Of a DNA stretch of 64,000 nucleotides, positions 51,208 to 58,906 are shown piece after piece. The stretch lies in NCBI RefSeq assembly GCF_000719705.1, contig NZ_JOHO01000002.1, positions 186,001 through 250,000 on the forward strand, written 5' to 3'. The translations under genes and the position numbers were made by a program. Within the stretch, counting starts at the first letter, position 1, and each line of letters opens with the position of its first letter. The notes below the pieces were generated by a model. That model searched no databases. It saw only the letters and a list, made by a program, of their open reading frames with translations, and had not been told where the DNA came from. This DNA comes from Streptomyces sp. NRRL S-350. Its GTDB lineage: Bacteria > Actinomycetota > Actinomycetes > Streptomycetales > Streptomycetaceae.

Positions 51208-51968
51208 GGCCGGGCCTGTGGCCGCAGGCGCAGGCCCGCCATGCCGCCGTCGACCTGCAGTGCCGTGCCGGTGGTGCTCCCGGCGGCGGGGGAGGCGAGG
51301 TACGCGACGGCGGCGGCCACCTCCCCGGCGGTGACCAGGCGTCCGTGCGGCTGGCGGCCGTCGAGTTGGGCGCGTTCGCCGGCCGGGTCGTCGGCGGCGT
51401 CCAGCAGTCGGGCGACCCAGGGGGTGTCGACGGTGCCGGGGTTGACGCAGTTGACCCGGATGCCCTCGCGGACGTGGTCGGCGGCCATGGCCAGGGTGAG
51501 GGACAGGACGGCGCCCTTGGTGGCCGAGTACAGCGCTCGCTGCGGCAGGCCGGCGGTGGCGGCGATGGAGCAGGTGTTGACCACCGAGGCGGCGGCGGAG
51601 CGGCGCAGGTGCGGCAGGGCGGCGCGGGTGACCCGGACCACTCCGAGCAGGTTGACGTCGAGGACGCGGTGCCACTGCTCGTCCGGGTTGTCCTCCACGG
51701 TGCCGATCGCACCGATGCCCGCGTTGTTGACCAGGATGTCGATTCCGCCGAGGGCGTCGGCCGCCGCCTGCACGGAGGTGCGGACGGAGGCGTCGTCGGC
51801 GACGTCGGCGGCGAAGCCGAGCAGTGGTTCGGGCACCGTTTCGGGGTGGAGGTCGAGGACGGCCACCCGGGCGCCGCGCTCGGCGAGCAGGGACGCGGTG
51901 GCGAGGCCGATGCCGGACGCGCCTCCGGTGACGAGGGCCGTCAGTCCGTCGAGTTCCGCCGTGCTCAT
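51204..51968 (-). CDS. SDR dehydrogenase, probable 2-keto-3-deoxy-L-fuconate dehydrogenase
   Basis: A 254-residue classical short-chain dehydrogenase. The cofactor motif [10 protein letters not shown], an acidic residue (VLDLHPE) favouring NAD, NNAG at ILVNNAGIG, catalytic Ser in [10 protein letters not shown] and the YxxxK pair in YSATKGAV are all present. In the non-phosphorylated fucose route this step turns 2-keto-3-deoxy-L-fuconate into the 2,4-diketo compound. ATG overlaps the dehydratase stop (ATGA), GTGA overlap with the next gene. The substrate is assigned by operon context, since SDRs are too varied to assign by sequence alone. Confidence 0.85.
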   Translation of the reverse strand: MSTAELDGLTALVTGGASGIGLATASLLAERGARVAVLDLHPETVPEPLLGFAADVADDASVRTSVQAAADALGGIDILVNNAGIGAIGTVEDNPDEQWHRVLDVNLLGVVRVTRAALPHLRRSAAASVVNTCSIAATAGLPQRALYSATKGAVLSLTLAMAADHVREGIRVNCVNPGTVDTPWVARLLDAADDPAGERAQLDGRQPHGRLVTAGEVAAAVAYLASPAAGSTTGTALQVDGGMAGLRLRPQARP

Positions 51969-53302
51969 GCGCCCGCCTCCTGGTGCCGCGCCGACTCGTC
52001 GGCCCAGAAGGAGCCGTGGGGGTAGTGGTAGGTGTCGAGTGAGGCCGGGTGCATGGCTGCCGAGAATCCCGGTGCGGAGGGGGTGCGGTAGCGGCCGTCC
52101 GTGATGACCGCAGGGTCGAGGAAGTGCTCGTGCAGGTGGTCGACGAACTCGATGACGCGGTCCTCGGTGGTGCCGCTGAGCGCCACGTAGTCGAACATCG
52201 ACAGGTGCTGGACGAGTTCGCACAGGCCCACGCCGCCGGCGTGCGGGCACACCGGGACGCCGAACCTGGCGGCGAGCAGCAGGATGGCGAGGTTCTCGTT
52301 GACGCCGCCGACCCTCGCCGAGTCCAGCTGGAGGACGTCGATGGCGCCGGCCTGGAGCAGTTGCTTGAAGACGATGCGGTTCTGCACGTGTTCGCCGGTG
52401 GCGACCTTCACGGGGCTGACCCCGCGCCGGATCGTCGCGTGGCCCAGCACGTCGTCGGGGCTGGTGGGCTCCTCGATCCAGTACGGGTCGAACTCGGCGA
52501 GCGCCTTGGTCCAGTCGACGGCCTCGGCCACGTTCCAGCGCTGGTTGGCGTCGATCGCCATCCGGATGCCGGGCCCGATGGCGGCGCGGGCGGCGCGGCA
52601 GCGGCGGATGTCGTCGGCCAGGTCGGCGCCGACCTTGAGCTTGATCTGGGTGAAACCGTCCGCGACGGCCTCCTTGGCGAGGCGGGTGAGCTTCTCGTCC
52701 GAGTATCCCAGCCAGCCGGGGGAGGTAGTGTAGGCGGGGTAGCCCCGGCGCCGGAGTTCGGCGGCGCGTTCGGCGGCCCCTTCCTTGCCGCGGCGCAGCA
52801 GTTCCAGGGCCTGCGCGGGGTCGAGGGCGTCGGCGATGTAGCGGAAGTCGATCTGGGAGACGAGCCACTCGGGTTCGGCGTCGGCGAGTAGCTGCCAGAG
52901 CGGCTTGCCCTCCTTCTTCGCCGCGAGGTCCCAGACGGCGTTGACGACGGCCCCGATGGCCATGTGCATCACGCCCTTCTCCGGTCCGAGCCACCGCAGT
53001 TGGCTGTCGCCGATCAGGTCGCGGTAGAGGGTGCCGGGGTCGGCGCAGAGCTCGGCGACGGAGCGGCCGAGGACGTGCGGGCGGAGCGCGTCGATGGCGG
53101 CCACCTGGACGTCGTTGCCGCGTCCGATGGTGAAGGTGAAGCCGTGGCCCTCGTCGCCGCCGTCGGAGGTGCGCAGGACGACGTAGGCGGCGGAGTAGTC
53201 GGGGTCGGGGTTCATCGCGTCGGACCCGTCCAGCTCCCGCGAGGTGGGGAAGCGGATGTCGTAGGTGTCGACGGCGCTGATCCGCGCTGTGGTTGCGGAC
53301 AA
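51965..53302 (-). CDS. L-fuconate dehydratase (enolase superfamily)
   Basis: Dehydrates L-fuconate to 2-keto-3-deoxy-L-fuconate. The 445-residue enzyme shows the start [30 protein letters not shown] (recognisable by RFPTS...[12 protein letters not shown]), [12 protein letters not shown], the catalytic Lys in [11 protein letters not shown], metal ligands in [20 protein letters not shown] and [10 protein letters not shown], and the His base in [11 protein letters not shown]. These are specific for the fuconate dehydratase group. I prefer TTG 53302, which has GAAAGG 7 bases upstream; GTG 53317, overlapping the previous gene by 4 bp, is the alternative but lacks a binding site. Confidence 0.93.
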   Translation of the reverse strand: MSATTARISAVDTYDIRFPTSRELDGSDAMNPDPDYSAAYVVLRTSDGGDEGHGFTFTIGRGNDVQVAAIDALRPHVLGRSVAELCADPGTLYRDLIGDSQLRWLGPEKGVMHMAIGAVVNAVWDLAAKKEGKPLWQLLADAEPEWLVSQIDFRYIADALDPAQALELLRRGKEGAAERAAELRRRGYPAYTTSPGWLGYSDEKLTRLAKEAVADGFTQIKLKVGADLADDIRRCRAARAAIGPGIRMAIDANQRWNVAEAVDWTKALAEFDPYWIEEPTSPDDVLGHATIRRGVSPVKVATGEHVQNRIVFKQLLQAGAIDVLQLDSARVGGVNENLAILLLAARFGVPVCPHAGGVGLCELVQHLSMFDYVALSGTTEDRVIEFVDHLHEHFLDPAVITDGRYRTPSAPGFSAAMHPASLDTYHYPHGSFWADESARHQEAGA

Positions 53303-53313
53303 CTGGGTGCCTT

Positions 53314-54165
53314 TCACGCGTTGCGGAAGGTCTGGCGCTGGGTGCCGAGGCCGTCGATGGTCAGCTCGACGGTGTCGCCCTCGCGCAGGTACGGGGTGCC
53401 CGGCAGGCCGAGGGCCACGCCGGCGGGGGTGCCGGTGTTGATGACGTCGCCGGGGCGCAGCACCATGTACCGGCTCAGGTACCAGACCAGGTAGGCGACG
53501 TCGAAGACCATGTTCTTGGTGCTGCCGTCCTGGCGGGACTCGCCGTTGACGGTCAGGCGCAGCCCGAGGGACTGGGGATCGCGGACCTCGTCGGGGGTCA
53601 CCAGCCAGGGGCCGAGCGGGTTGAAGGTCTCGCAGGACTTGCCGAGGTCCCACTGGGCGGAGTACTCGATCTGGAACTCCCGCTCCGAGACGTCGTTGCT
53701 GATCGCGTAGCCCGCGATGCAGGCGCGCGCGGCGCCGGGGTCTTCGAGGTAGCGGGCCTCGCGGCCGATAACGACGGCGAGTTCCACCTCCCAGTCGGTC
53801 TTGGTGGAGCCGCGCGGGATCAGGACCGGGTCGAAGGGCCCGACGACGGTGGAGGGGTCCTTGAGGAAGACGACGGGCCGTTCGGGGACGGCCGCCCCGG
53901 TCTCCTCGGCGTGGTCGCGGTAGTTGAGGCCGATGCAGACCACCTTGCCGGGGCGGGCGACGGGTGCGCCGATCCGCAGGCCGGCCGGGTCCACGGCGGG
54001 CAGCGAGCCCGCGGCCAGGGCCGCCCGGACGCGGTCGATGCCGCCCGAGGCGAGGAACGCCCCGTCGATGTCGTCGGTCAGGCCGGACAGGGCGAAGGTC
54101 GTTCCGTCCTGGTCGCGGACGATCGGTGTCTCCGCTCCCGGTTCGCCGACTCGAAGCAGCTTCAT
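53314..54165 (-). CDS. FAH-family hydrolase, probable 2,4-diketo-3-deoxy-L-fuconate hydrolase
   Basis: Cleaves the diketo acid to pyruvate and L-lactate, the last sugar-specific step. The 283-residue fumarylacetoacetate-hydrolase fold shows [31 protein letters not shown], the metal ligands in [12 protein letters not shown] and [12 protein letters not shown], and [12 protein letters not shown]. These features are common to the group that includes the fucose/rhamnose pathway hydrolases. The ATG follows GGGAG. It is the first gene of an eight-gene operon reaching rhaM, expressed from the promoter at 54209-54237. The pathway is known from Xanthomonas and Burkholderia. Confidence 0.9.
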   Translation of the reverse strand: MKLLRVGEPGAETPIVRDQDGTTFALSGLTDDIDGAFLASGGIDRVRAALAAGSLPAVDPAGLRIGAPVARPGKVVCIGLNYRDHAEETGAAVPERPVVFLKDPSTVVGPFDPVLIPRGSTKTDWEVELAVVIGREARYLEDPGAARACIAGYAISNDVSEREFQIEYSAQWDLGKSCETFNPLGPWLVTPDEVRDPQSLGLRLTVNGESRQDGSTKNMVFDVAYLVWYLSRYMVLRPGDVINTGTPAGVALGLPGTPYLREGDTVELTIDGLGTQRQTFRNA

Positions 54166-54183
54166 AGGTGGCTCCCATCAACA

Positions 54184-54192
54184 CATCGGATG
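54184..54192. promoter_or_regulatory. Candidate fucose operator, leftward promoter
   Basis: CATCGGATG is palindromic around one central base. It starts exactly 17 bases after the -10 box of the leftward promoter, at about +10 to +18 of the transcript. The rightward promoter has the same motif at the same distance. Confidence 0.6.
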
Positions 54193-54208
54193 AATCCGTG
54201 GTGCGATG

Positions 54209-54237
54209 ACCATACGAGCAGAGGGTGACGGCCGCAA
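54209..54237 (-). promoter_or_regulatory. Promoter of the fucose catabolic operon
   Basis: On the minus strand TTGCGG (54237-54232) and TATGGT (54214-54209) are 17 bases apart. Transcription would start near 54202, giving a leader of about 37 bases. Confidence 0.65.
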
Positions 54238-54242
54238 GAAGT

Positions 54243-54251
54243 CCTCCGATG
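54243..54251. promoter_or_regulatory. Imperfect copy of the fucose operator motif
   Basis: CCTCCGATG matches CATCSGATG at 8 of 9 positions and lies just upstream of the leftward -35 box. Confidence 0.4.
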
Positions 54252-54369
54252 TTTCCTGGCCCGCGCGGCTGTACACGCTCCAATTCCCTTGTGGGGGCGA
54301 TCGATGGCGACCCGTCACGGCGTGTTCCGAAGCGTGGAATCACGGATCGGAATCACCCGAGGTTTCCTC

Positions 54370-54398
54370 TTGTCAGCCGGATTTCCGGCTCGTAAAGT
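54370..54398 (+). promoter_or_regulatory. Promoter of the fucose ABC importer
   Basis: TTGTCA (54370-54375) and TAAAGT (54393-54398) are 17 bases apart, a good vegetative-type promoter. The spacer holds the palindrome AGCCGGATTTCCGGCT. Transcription would start near 54405, giving a leader of about 108 bases. Confidence 0.7.
54375..54390. promoter_or_regulatory. Palindrome in the importer promoter spacer
   Basis: AGCCGGATTTCCGGCT has perfect 7-bp arms around TT and occupies the region between -35 and -10. Its core CCGGATTTCCGG recurs with one change at 54430-54441. Confidence 0.55.
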
Positions 54399-54414
54399 CC
54401 TCGGCACCGCCAGC

Positions 54415-54423
54415 CATCCGATG
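54415..54423. promoter_or_regulatory. Candidate fucose operator, rightward promoter
   Basis: CATCCGATG, palindromic around one base, begins 17 bases after the -10 box of the importer promoter. This mirrors the site at 54184-54192. Confidence 0.6.
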
Positions 54424-54428
54424 TCTGT

Positions 54429-54442
54429 ACCGGATGTCCGGT
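54429..54442. promoter_or_regulatory. Second CCGGATNTCCGG palindrome
   Basis: ACCGGATGTCCGGT has perfect 6-bp arms around TG. It lies in the importer leader, 54 bp from the related palindrome at 54375. Confidence 0.5.
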
Positions 54443-54512
54443 CGCTCTGCGATCCGCCTCCCACCCGCCCCCCACCCGGGGCGCCGGCCTCCCAGCCAAG
54501 GAGATCAGCACC

Positions 54513-55562
54513 ATGAAGCCTCGCACTTCCAGAATCGCGGCCGCGGCCGCCGCGGCGGTCGTCCTGGCGGGCTTCGCCACGGCCTGCAACCGCGGCAGCG
54601 ACTCGAACTCGTCGGCCTCCGGCGGCAAGCCGGCGATCGGCATCGACCTGCCCCGCGCGGACTCCGACTTCTGGAACTCCTACGCGCAGTACATCAGGCA
54701 GGACGCCGCCTCCCAGGGGCTGAACACCCTGCCGGTCAGCAACTCGCAGAACGACGTGACCAAGCTGGTCGCCAACGTCCAGGTCTTCCAGAACACCGGC
54801 GCCAAGGCCGTCGTCATGGCCCCGCAGGACACCGGCGCGATCGCCTCCAGCCTCGACCAGCTCGCCGCCAGGAAGATCCCGGTGGTCAGCGTCGACACCC
54901 GCCCCGACAAGGGCAACGTCTACATGGTCGTCCGCGCCGACAACAAGGCCTACGGCACCAAGGCCTGCGAGCTCCTGGGCAAGCAGCTCGGCGGCAAGGG
55001 CAAGGTCGCCGAACTGCAGGGCGCGCTGAGCTCCATCAACGGCCGCGACCGCTCGGAGGCGTTCGCCGCCTGCATGAAGGAGAAGTTCCCCGACATCCAG
55101 GTGATCGAGCTGGCCACGGACTGGAAGGGGGACGTCGCCTCCGCGAAGCTGCAGTCCACGCTCGTCGCCAACCCGGACCTCGGCGGCGTCTACCTCCAGG
55201 CCGGCGGCGCCTTCCTGCAGCCGACCCTCGCCCTGCTCCAGCAGAAGGGCCTGCTCCAGCCCGTCGGCCGGCCCGGGCACATCGCGATCGTCTCCAACGA
55301 CGGCATCCCGCAGGAGTTCGACGCGATCCGCAAGGGCGACATCGACGCGACCGTCTCCCAGCCCGCCGACCTCTACGCCAAGTACGCGCTGTTCTACGCG
55401 CAGGCCGCCGCCGAGGGCAAGACCTTCCAGGCCGGGCCGACCGACCACCAGTCCACCATCATCGCGCTGCCCAACGGCCTGGAGGACCAGCTCCCCGCGC
55501 CGCTGGTGACCAAGGAGAACGTCGACGACAAGGCCCTGTGGGGCAACAACGTCGGCAACTGA
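54513..55562 (+). CDS. Sugar-binding lipoprotein of a ribose-type ABC importer (likely L-fucose)
   Basis: A 349-residue extracellular binding protein of the RbsB type, anchored by a lipid: hydrophobic signal then lipobox GFATAC (Cys near residue 25). Ligand-site segments include GIDLPRADSDFWNSYAQYI, AVVMAPQDTGAIASSLDQL, VSVDTRPDKGNVYMVVRADNKAYG (in parts) and INGRDRSEAF. It heads an importer operon transcribed divergently from the fucose catabolic genes, which makes L-fucose the most likely ligand. Proteins of this group bind monosaccharides, unlike the large binding protein at 24077. Confidence 0.9.
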   Translation: MKPRTSRIAAAAAAAVVLAGFATACNRGSDSNSSASGGKPAIGIDLPRADSDFWNSYAQYIRQDAASQGLNTLPVSNSQNDVTKLVANVQVFQNTGAKAVVMAPQDTGAIASSLDQLAARKIPVVSVDTRPDKGNVYMVVRADNKAYGTKACELLGKQLGGKGKVAELQGALSSINGRDRSEAFAACMKEKFPDIQVIELATDWKGDVASAKLQSTLVANPDLGGVYLQAGGAFLQPTLALLQQKGLLQPVGRPGHIAIVSNDGIPQEFDAIRKGDIDATVSQPADLYAKYALFYAQAAAEGKTFQAGPTDHQSTIIALPNGLEDQLPAPLVTKENVDDKALWGNNVGN

Positions 55563-55644
55563 CCCCCACCCCGCGAACGGACGGAGCCGGCGCCCACCGC
55601 CGGGGCCGCCCGCTCACGGGGATCCCTGGAGAGGACACCCCGCC

Positions 55645-57246
55645 ATGGCGGACCCAAGCCCCGCCCGGGGCCCCGTCGTCGAGGCCGACGGGATCAGCAA
55701 GCGCTTCGGCGCCACCGTCGCCCTCCGCGACGCCCGCATCGCCGTCGCCCCCGGAGAATCACACGCCCTGGTCGGCCGGAACGGGGCGGGAAAGTCCACC
55801 CTCGTCTCGATCCTCACCGGGCTGCAGCAGCCCGACACCGGCACCCTGCGGTTCGACGGCGGCCCGGCTCCCGCCCCCGGCGACACCGATGCCTGGCGCT
55901 CCCGGGTCGCCTGCGTCTACCAGCGCTCCACCGTCATCCCCGCGCTGACCGTCGCCGAGAACCTCTTCCTGAACAGGCAGAGCCCGAACAGGCGGAGCGC
56001 GGACCCGCACGGCCCCGACCGGCCCGGCTGTGGCGCGCTGCGCCCGATCAGCTGGAAGCGGCTGCGCCTGCGCGCCACCGAACTGCTCGCCGAGTACGGC
56101 GTGGACGTCGACCCGACGGCACGGGCCGAGCACCTCACCGTCGAGCAGCGCCAGTTCGTGGAGATCGCCCGGGCGCTGTCGTTCGGCGCCCGGTTCATCA
56201 TCCTGGACGAGCCCACCGCCAAGCTCGACGCCCGCGGCATCGAACGGCTCTTCACCAAGCTGCGGGGCCTCCAGGAGCAGGGCGTCGCCTTCCTGTTCAT
56301 CTCGCACCACCTGCAGGAGGTCTACGAACTCTGCGGGACCGTCACGGTCTACCGCGACGCCCGGCACGTCGTCACCGCCCCGGTCGCCGAACTGGACCAG
56401 CGGGCCCTGGTGGAGGCGATGACCGGCGAGAGCGCCCGGGGCGCCGAGCCCGGCCGGCCGGCGAACGGCCGGGCCCGCCCGGCGGGCGCCCCGCTGCTCG
56501 ACGTCGCGGGCCTGAGCCTGGCCGGCTGCTACCGGGACGTCGACCTGACCGCGCGGCCCGGCGAGGTGGTCGGCCTGGCCGGCGCCGCGACCAGCGGCAA
56601 CATCCAGCTCGGCGAGACCCTGGCCGGCCTGCACCGGCCCCAGGCCGGGACGGTGACCGTCGCGGCACGCCCGGTGCGCACCGGCAGGGTGCCCGCGGCG
56701 CTCGCCGCCGGGATCGGGTTCGTCCCCGAGGACCGGCACCTCCAGGGCCTCATCCCCCAGCGCAGCGTCGCCGAGAACGCCACCCTCACCGTCACCGACC
56801 AGCTCGGCCCGTACGGCACGGTCCTGCCCTCGCGCACCCGAGCCTTCGCCGAACGCATGATCGGTGACCTCGACATCAAGACCCCCGGGCCGTCCACCCC
56901 GGTGTCGGCGCTGTCCGGCGGCAACCAGCAGAAGGTCGTCATCGCCCGCGCCCTCGCCACCCGGCCGCACGTCCTGGTCGCCATCCGGCCGACCAACGGC
57001 GTCGACATCAAGTCCAAGGAAGCCCTGCTCGGCACCATCCGGCAGGTCGCCGACGACGGGAGCACCGCCCTGATCGTCTCCGACGAACTCGACGACCTCC
57101 GGGTCTGCGACCGCGTGGTGACGATGTTCCACGGCCGCGTCGTCGCCGAGTTCGAGCCCGGCTGGAGCGACGAACAGCTGGTCGCAGCGATGGAGGGCAT
57201 GGCCGGCCCGACCGACACGAAGGAACGCCATGACCCCCACCACTGA
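55645..57246 (+). CDS. Sugar ABC importer ATPase (RbsA type, two nucleotide-binding domains)
   Basis: A 533-residue double ATPase. The first half has Walker A GRNGAGKST, a signature-like LTVEQRQFVEIARAL and Walker B FIILDEPTAKLD. The second half has the degenerate Walker A normal for RbsA proteins (GAATSGNIQLGE), signature LSGGNQQKVVIARAL and Walker B-like VLVAIRPTNGVDIKS. Odd: the first half contains an extra Arg/Pro-rich loop (NRQSPNRRSADPHGPDRPG) before SWKRLRLRA, absent from most relatives. ATG 55645 follows GGAGAGG. It overlaps the permease by 17 bp. Confidence 0.92.
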   Translation: MADPSPARGPVVEADGISKRFGATVALRDARIAVAPGESHALVGRNGAGKSTLVSILTGLQQPDTGTLRFDGGPAPAPGDTDAWRSRVACVYQRSTVIPALTVAENLFLNRQSPNRRSADPHGPDRPGCGALRPISWKRLRLRATELLAEYGVDVDPTARAEHLTVEQRQFVEIARALSFGARFIILDEPTAKLDARGIERLFTKLRGLQEQGVAFLFISHHLQEVYELCGTVTVYRDARHVVTAPVAELDQRALVEAMTGESARGAEPGRPANGRARPAGAPLLDVAGLSLAGCYRDVDLTARPGEVVGLAGAATSGNIQLGETLAGLHRPQAGTVTVAARPVRTGRVPAALAAGIGFVPEDRHLQGLIPQRSVAENATLTVTDQLGPYGTVLPSRTRAFAERMIGDLDIKTPGPSTPVSALSGGNQQKVVIARALATRPHVLVAIRPTNGVDIKSKEALLGTIRQVADDGSTALIVSDELDDLRVCDRVVTMFHGRVVAEFEPGWSDEQLVAAMEGMAGPTDTKERHDPHH

Positions 57247-58261
57247 GCTCCCCCAGCGCCCCCCGACGGCGGTCGGCGCCCCCGCCGGCCGGCGCTTCGA
57301 CCTCGTCCGCTACCGCGATCTGTCGCTCGTCCCGGTCCTGTTCGTGCTGGGTGTCATCGGCTTCGTGGTCTCGCCCGCCTTCCTCACCGCGGACAACCTC
57401 CTCGGCGTCGGCCAGCAGGCCACGGAGCTGAGCCTGCTGGTCCTCGCCGAGGCCCTGATCCTGATCGCCGGGCGGATGGACCTCTCCCTGGAGTCCACCA
57501 TCGGCGTGGCCCCGGTCATCGCCGTCTGGCTCGTCCTGCCCGACCACGGTGCCCGGTTCAACGGCCTCGGCCTCTTCCCGACCTGGGCGGCCATCCCGCT
57601 GTGCCTGCTGGTCGGCGCGCTCGTCGGCGCGATCAACGGCTTCCTCATCCTCAAACTGCGCCTCAACGGGTTCATCGTCACCCTCGGCGGGCTCACCCTG
57701 CTGCGCGGCCTCCAAGTGGCCATCTCTCAGGGCCAGTCCATCGTCAACGTGCCCGACTCGTTCCGCTACCTCGGCCGCGCGGACTGGCTGGGCGCCCCGG
57801 CCGCGATCTGGATCTGCGCGCTGCTGTTCCTGGCCGGCGGCAGCGCCCTGGCGTGGCTGCGGCACGGCCGCGCGCTGTACGCGATCGGCGGCAACGCGGA
57901 GGCGGCCAGGGCGGCGGGCATCCGGGTCGACCGGATCGTGTGGGCGGTGCTGGTGCTGGGCAGCCTGCTCGCGGCCTTCGCGGGCGTCCTCTACACCGGC
58001 CACTACGGCTCGATCTCCGCGGACCAGGGCAACGGCTGGATCTTCCAGGTCTTCGCCGCCACCGTCATCGGCGGCGTCAGCCTCAACGGCGGCCGCGGCA
58101 CGCTGTTCGGTGCCCTGACCGGTGTGCTGACGCTTCAGCTCGTGGTCAACGTCATGACCCTGGCGGGCGTCCCGCCGCTGTGGAACCAGTTCCTCAACGG
58201 CGCGATCATCATCATCGCGCTGGTCATCTCCCGCTTCGCCTCCGGCGAGAAGCAGGAGTAG
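57230..58261 (+). CDS. Sugar ABC importer permease (RbsC type)
   Basis: A 343-residue permease with about nine membrane segments. Family segments: GRMDLSLESTIGVAPV (the usual GGIDLSVG region, here with GRMDLS), GALVGAINGFLILKLRLNGFIVTLGGL, IGGNAEAARAAGIRVDRI and VIGGVSLNGGRGTLFGAL. The ATG at 57230 lies inside the ATPase end (17-bp overlap), so translation is coupled. Completes the monosaccharide importer with 54513 and 55645. Confidence 0.93.
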   Translation: MTPTTELPQRPPTAVGAPAGRRFDLVRYRDLSLVPVLFVLGVIGFVVSPAFLTADNLLGVGQQATELSLLVLAEALILIAGRMDLSLESTIGVAPVIAVWLVLPDHGARFNGLGLFPTWAAIPLCLLVGALVGAINGFLILKLRLNGFIVTLGGLTLLRGLQVAISQGQSIVNVPDSFRYLGRADWLGAPAAIWICALLFLAGGSALAWLRHGRALYAIGGNAEAARAAGIRVDRIVWAVLVLGSLLAAFAGVLYTGHYGSISADQGNGWIFQVFAATVIGGVSLNGGRGTLFGALTGVLTLQLVVNVMTLAGVPPLWNQFLNGAIIIIALVISRFASGEKQE

Positions 58262-58270
58262 CCTCCGCAC

Positions 58271-58633
58271 ATGTCGATCATCGCTACCGTCGCGGTGCTG
58301 CTCATCGCCGCCCTGCACGTCTACATCCTGGTGCTGGAGATGTTCCTGTGGACGGGGCCGAAGGCCCGGGCCTCGTTCGGGACGACCGCCGAGTTCGCGT
58401 CCGCGACGAAGGCGCTCGCCGCCAACCAGGGGCTGTACAACGGCTTCCTCGCCGCGGGCCTGGTGTGGGGCGCGGTGTCCTCCGATCCGGTGGGATTCCA
58501 GGCGAAGCTGTTCTTCCTGGCCTGCGTGGCCGTGGCGGGCGCGTACGGCGCGGCCACGGCCAGCCGGAAGATCCTCTTCGTGCAGACCGTGCCGGCGGTG
58601 ATCGCACTGGCGTTGGTGCTCGCAGCCCACTGA
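58271..58633 (+). CDS. DUF1304 membrane protein
   Basis: A 120-residue protein with four predicted membrane helices, member of the uncharacterised DUF1304 family (start IATVAVLLIAALHVYILVLEMFLW, middle NQGLYNGFLAAGLVWG). No function is known to me. It begins 10 bases after the importer permease and probably belongs to the same transcript, which ends at the hairpins after it. Presence at the end of a sugar importer operon may be chance or hint at a role in uptake. Confidence 0.88.
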   Translation: MSIIATVAVLLIAALHVYILVLEMFLWTGPKARASFGTTAEFASATKALAANQGLYNGFLAAGLVWGAVSSDPVGFQAKLFFLACVAVAGAYGAATASRKILFVQTVPAVIALALVLAAH

Positions 58634-58640
58634 AACGGTG

Positions 58641-58667
58641 CCGGCAGCCGGGGCGACGGGCTGCCGG
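58641..58667 (+). terminator. Hairpin after DUF1304, first
   Basis: A perfect 9-bp stem (58641-58649 with 58659-58667, 9-base loop), 8 bases after the stop codon. Confidence 0.55.
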
Positions 58668-58672
58668 ACCGC

Positions 58673-58710
58673 GACCGGGCCCGCCCCGCAGTCCGGGGGC
58701 GGGCCCGGTC
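58673..58710 (+). terminator. Terminator hairpin after DUF1304, second
   Basis: A perfect 15-bp stem (58673-58687 with 58696-58710, 8-base loop), the stronger of the two hairpins closing the importer operon. Confidence 0.8.
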
Positions 58711-58803
58711 GGCTTCTGCGGGTCGGTGTGGTTCCCGGCCGGACGGCGGGGCGCAGGACGCGCGCCGAGCCGAACCCCGGATCCGCGGAGCAGCCCGCCC
58801 CCT

Positions 58804-58814
58804 CGAAACTTTCG
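58804..58814. promoter_or_regulatory. BxlR-type operator motif in a convergent region
   Basis: CGAAACTTTCG is identical to the motif in the bxl promoter (60068-60078) but lies between two convergent gene ends, where no promoter is expected. The rest of 58711-58906 holds no gene that I can support. Confidence 0.5.
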
Positions 58815-58906
58815 GGCTGCTCCGCCGATTCTTCGGGGGACCATAGGGCCGGTCGGCCGCTCCGTCAACCTCCTCCGGCCCGGGGGCGACCGTTCCGGGG
58901 GTGCGG

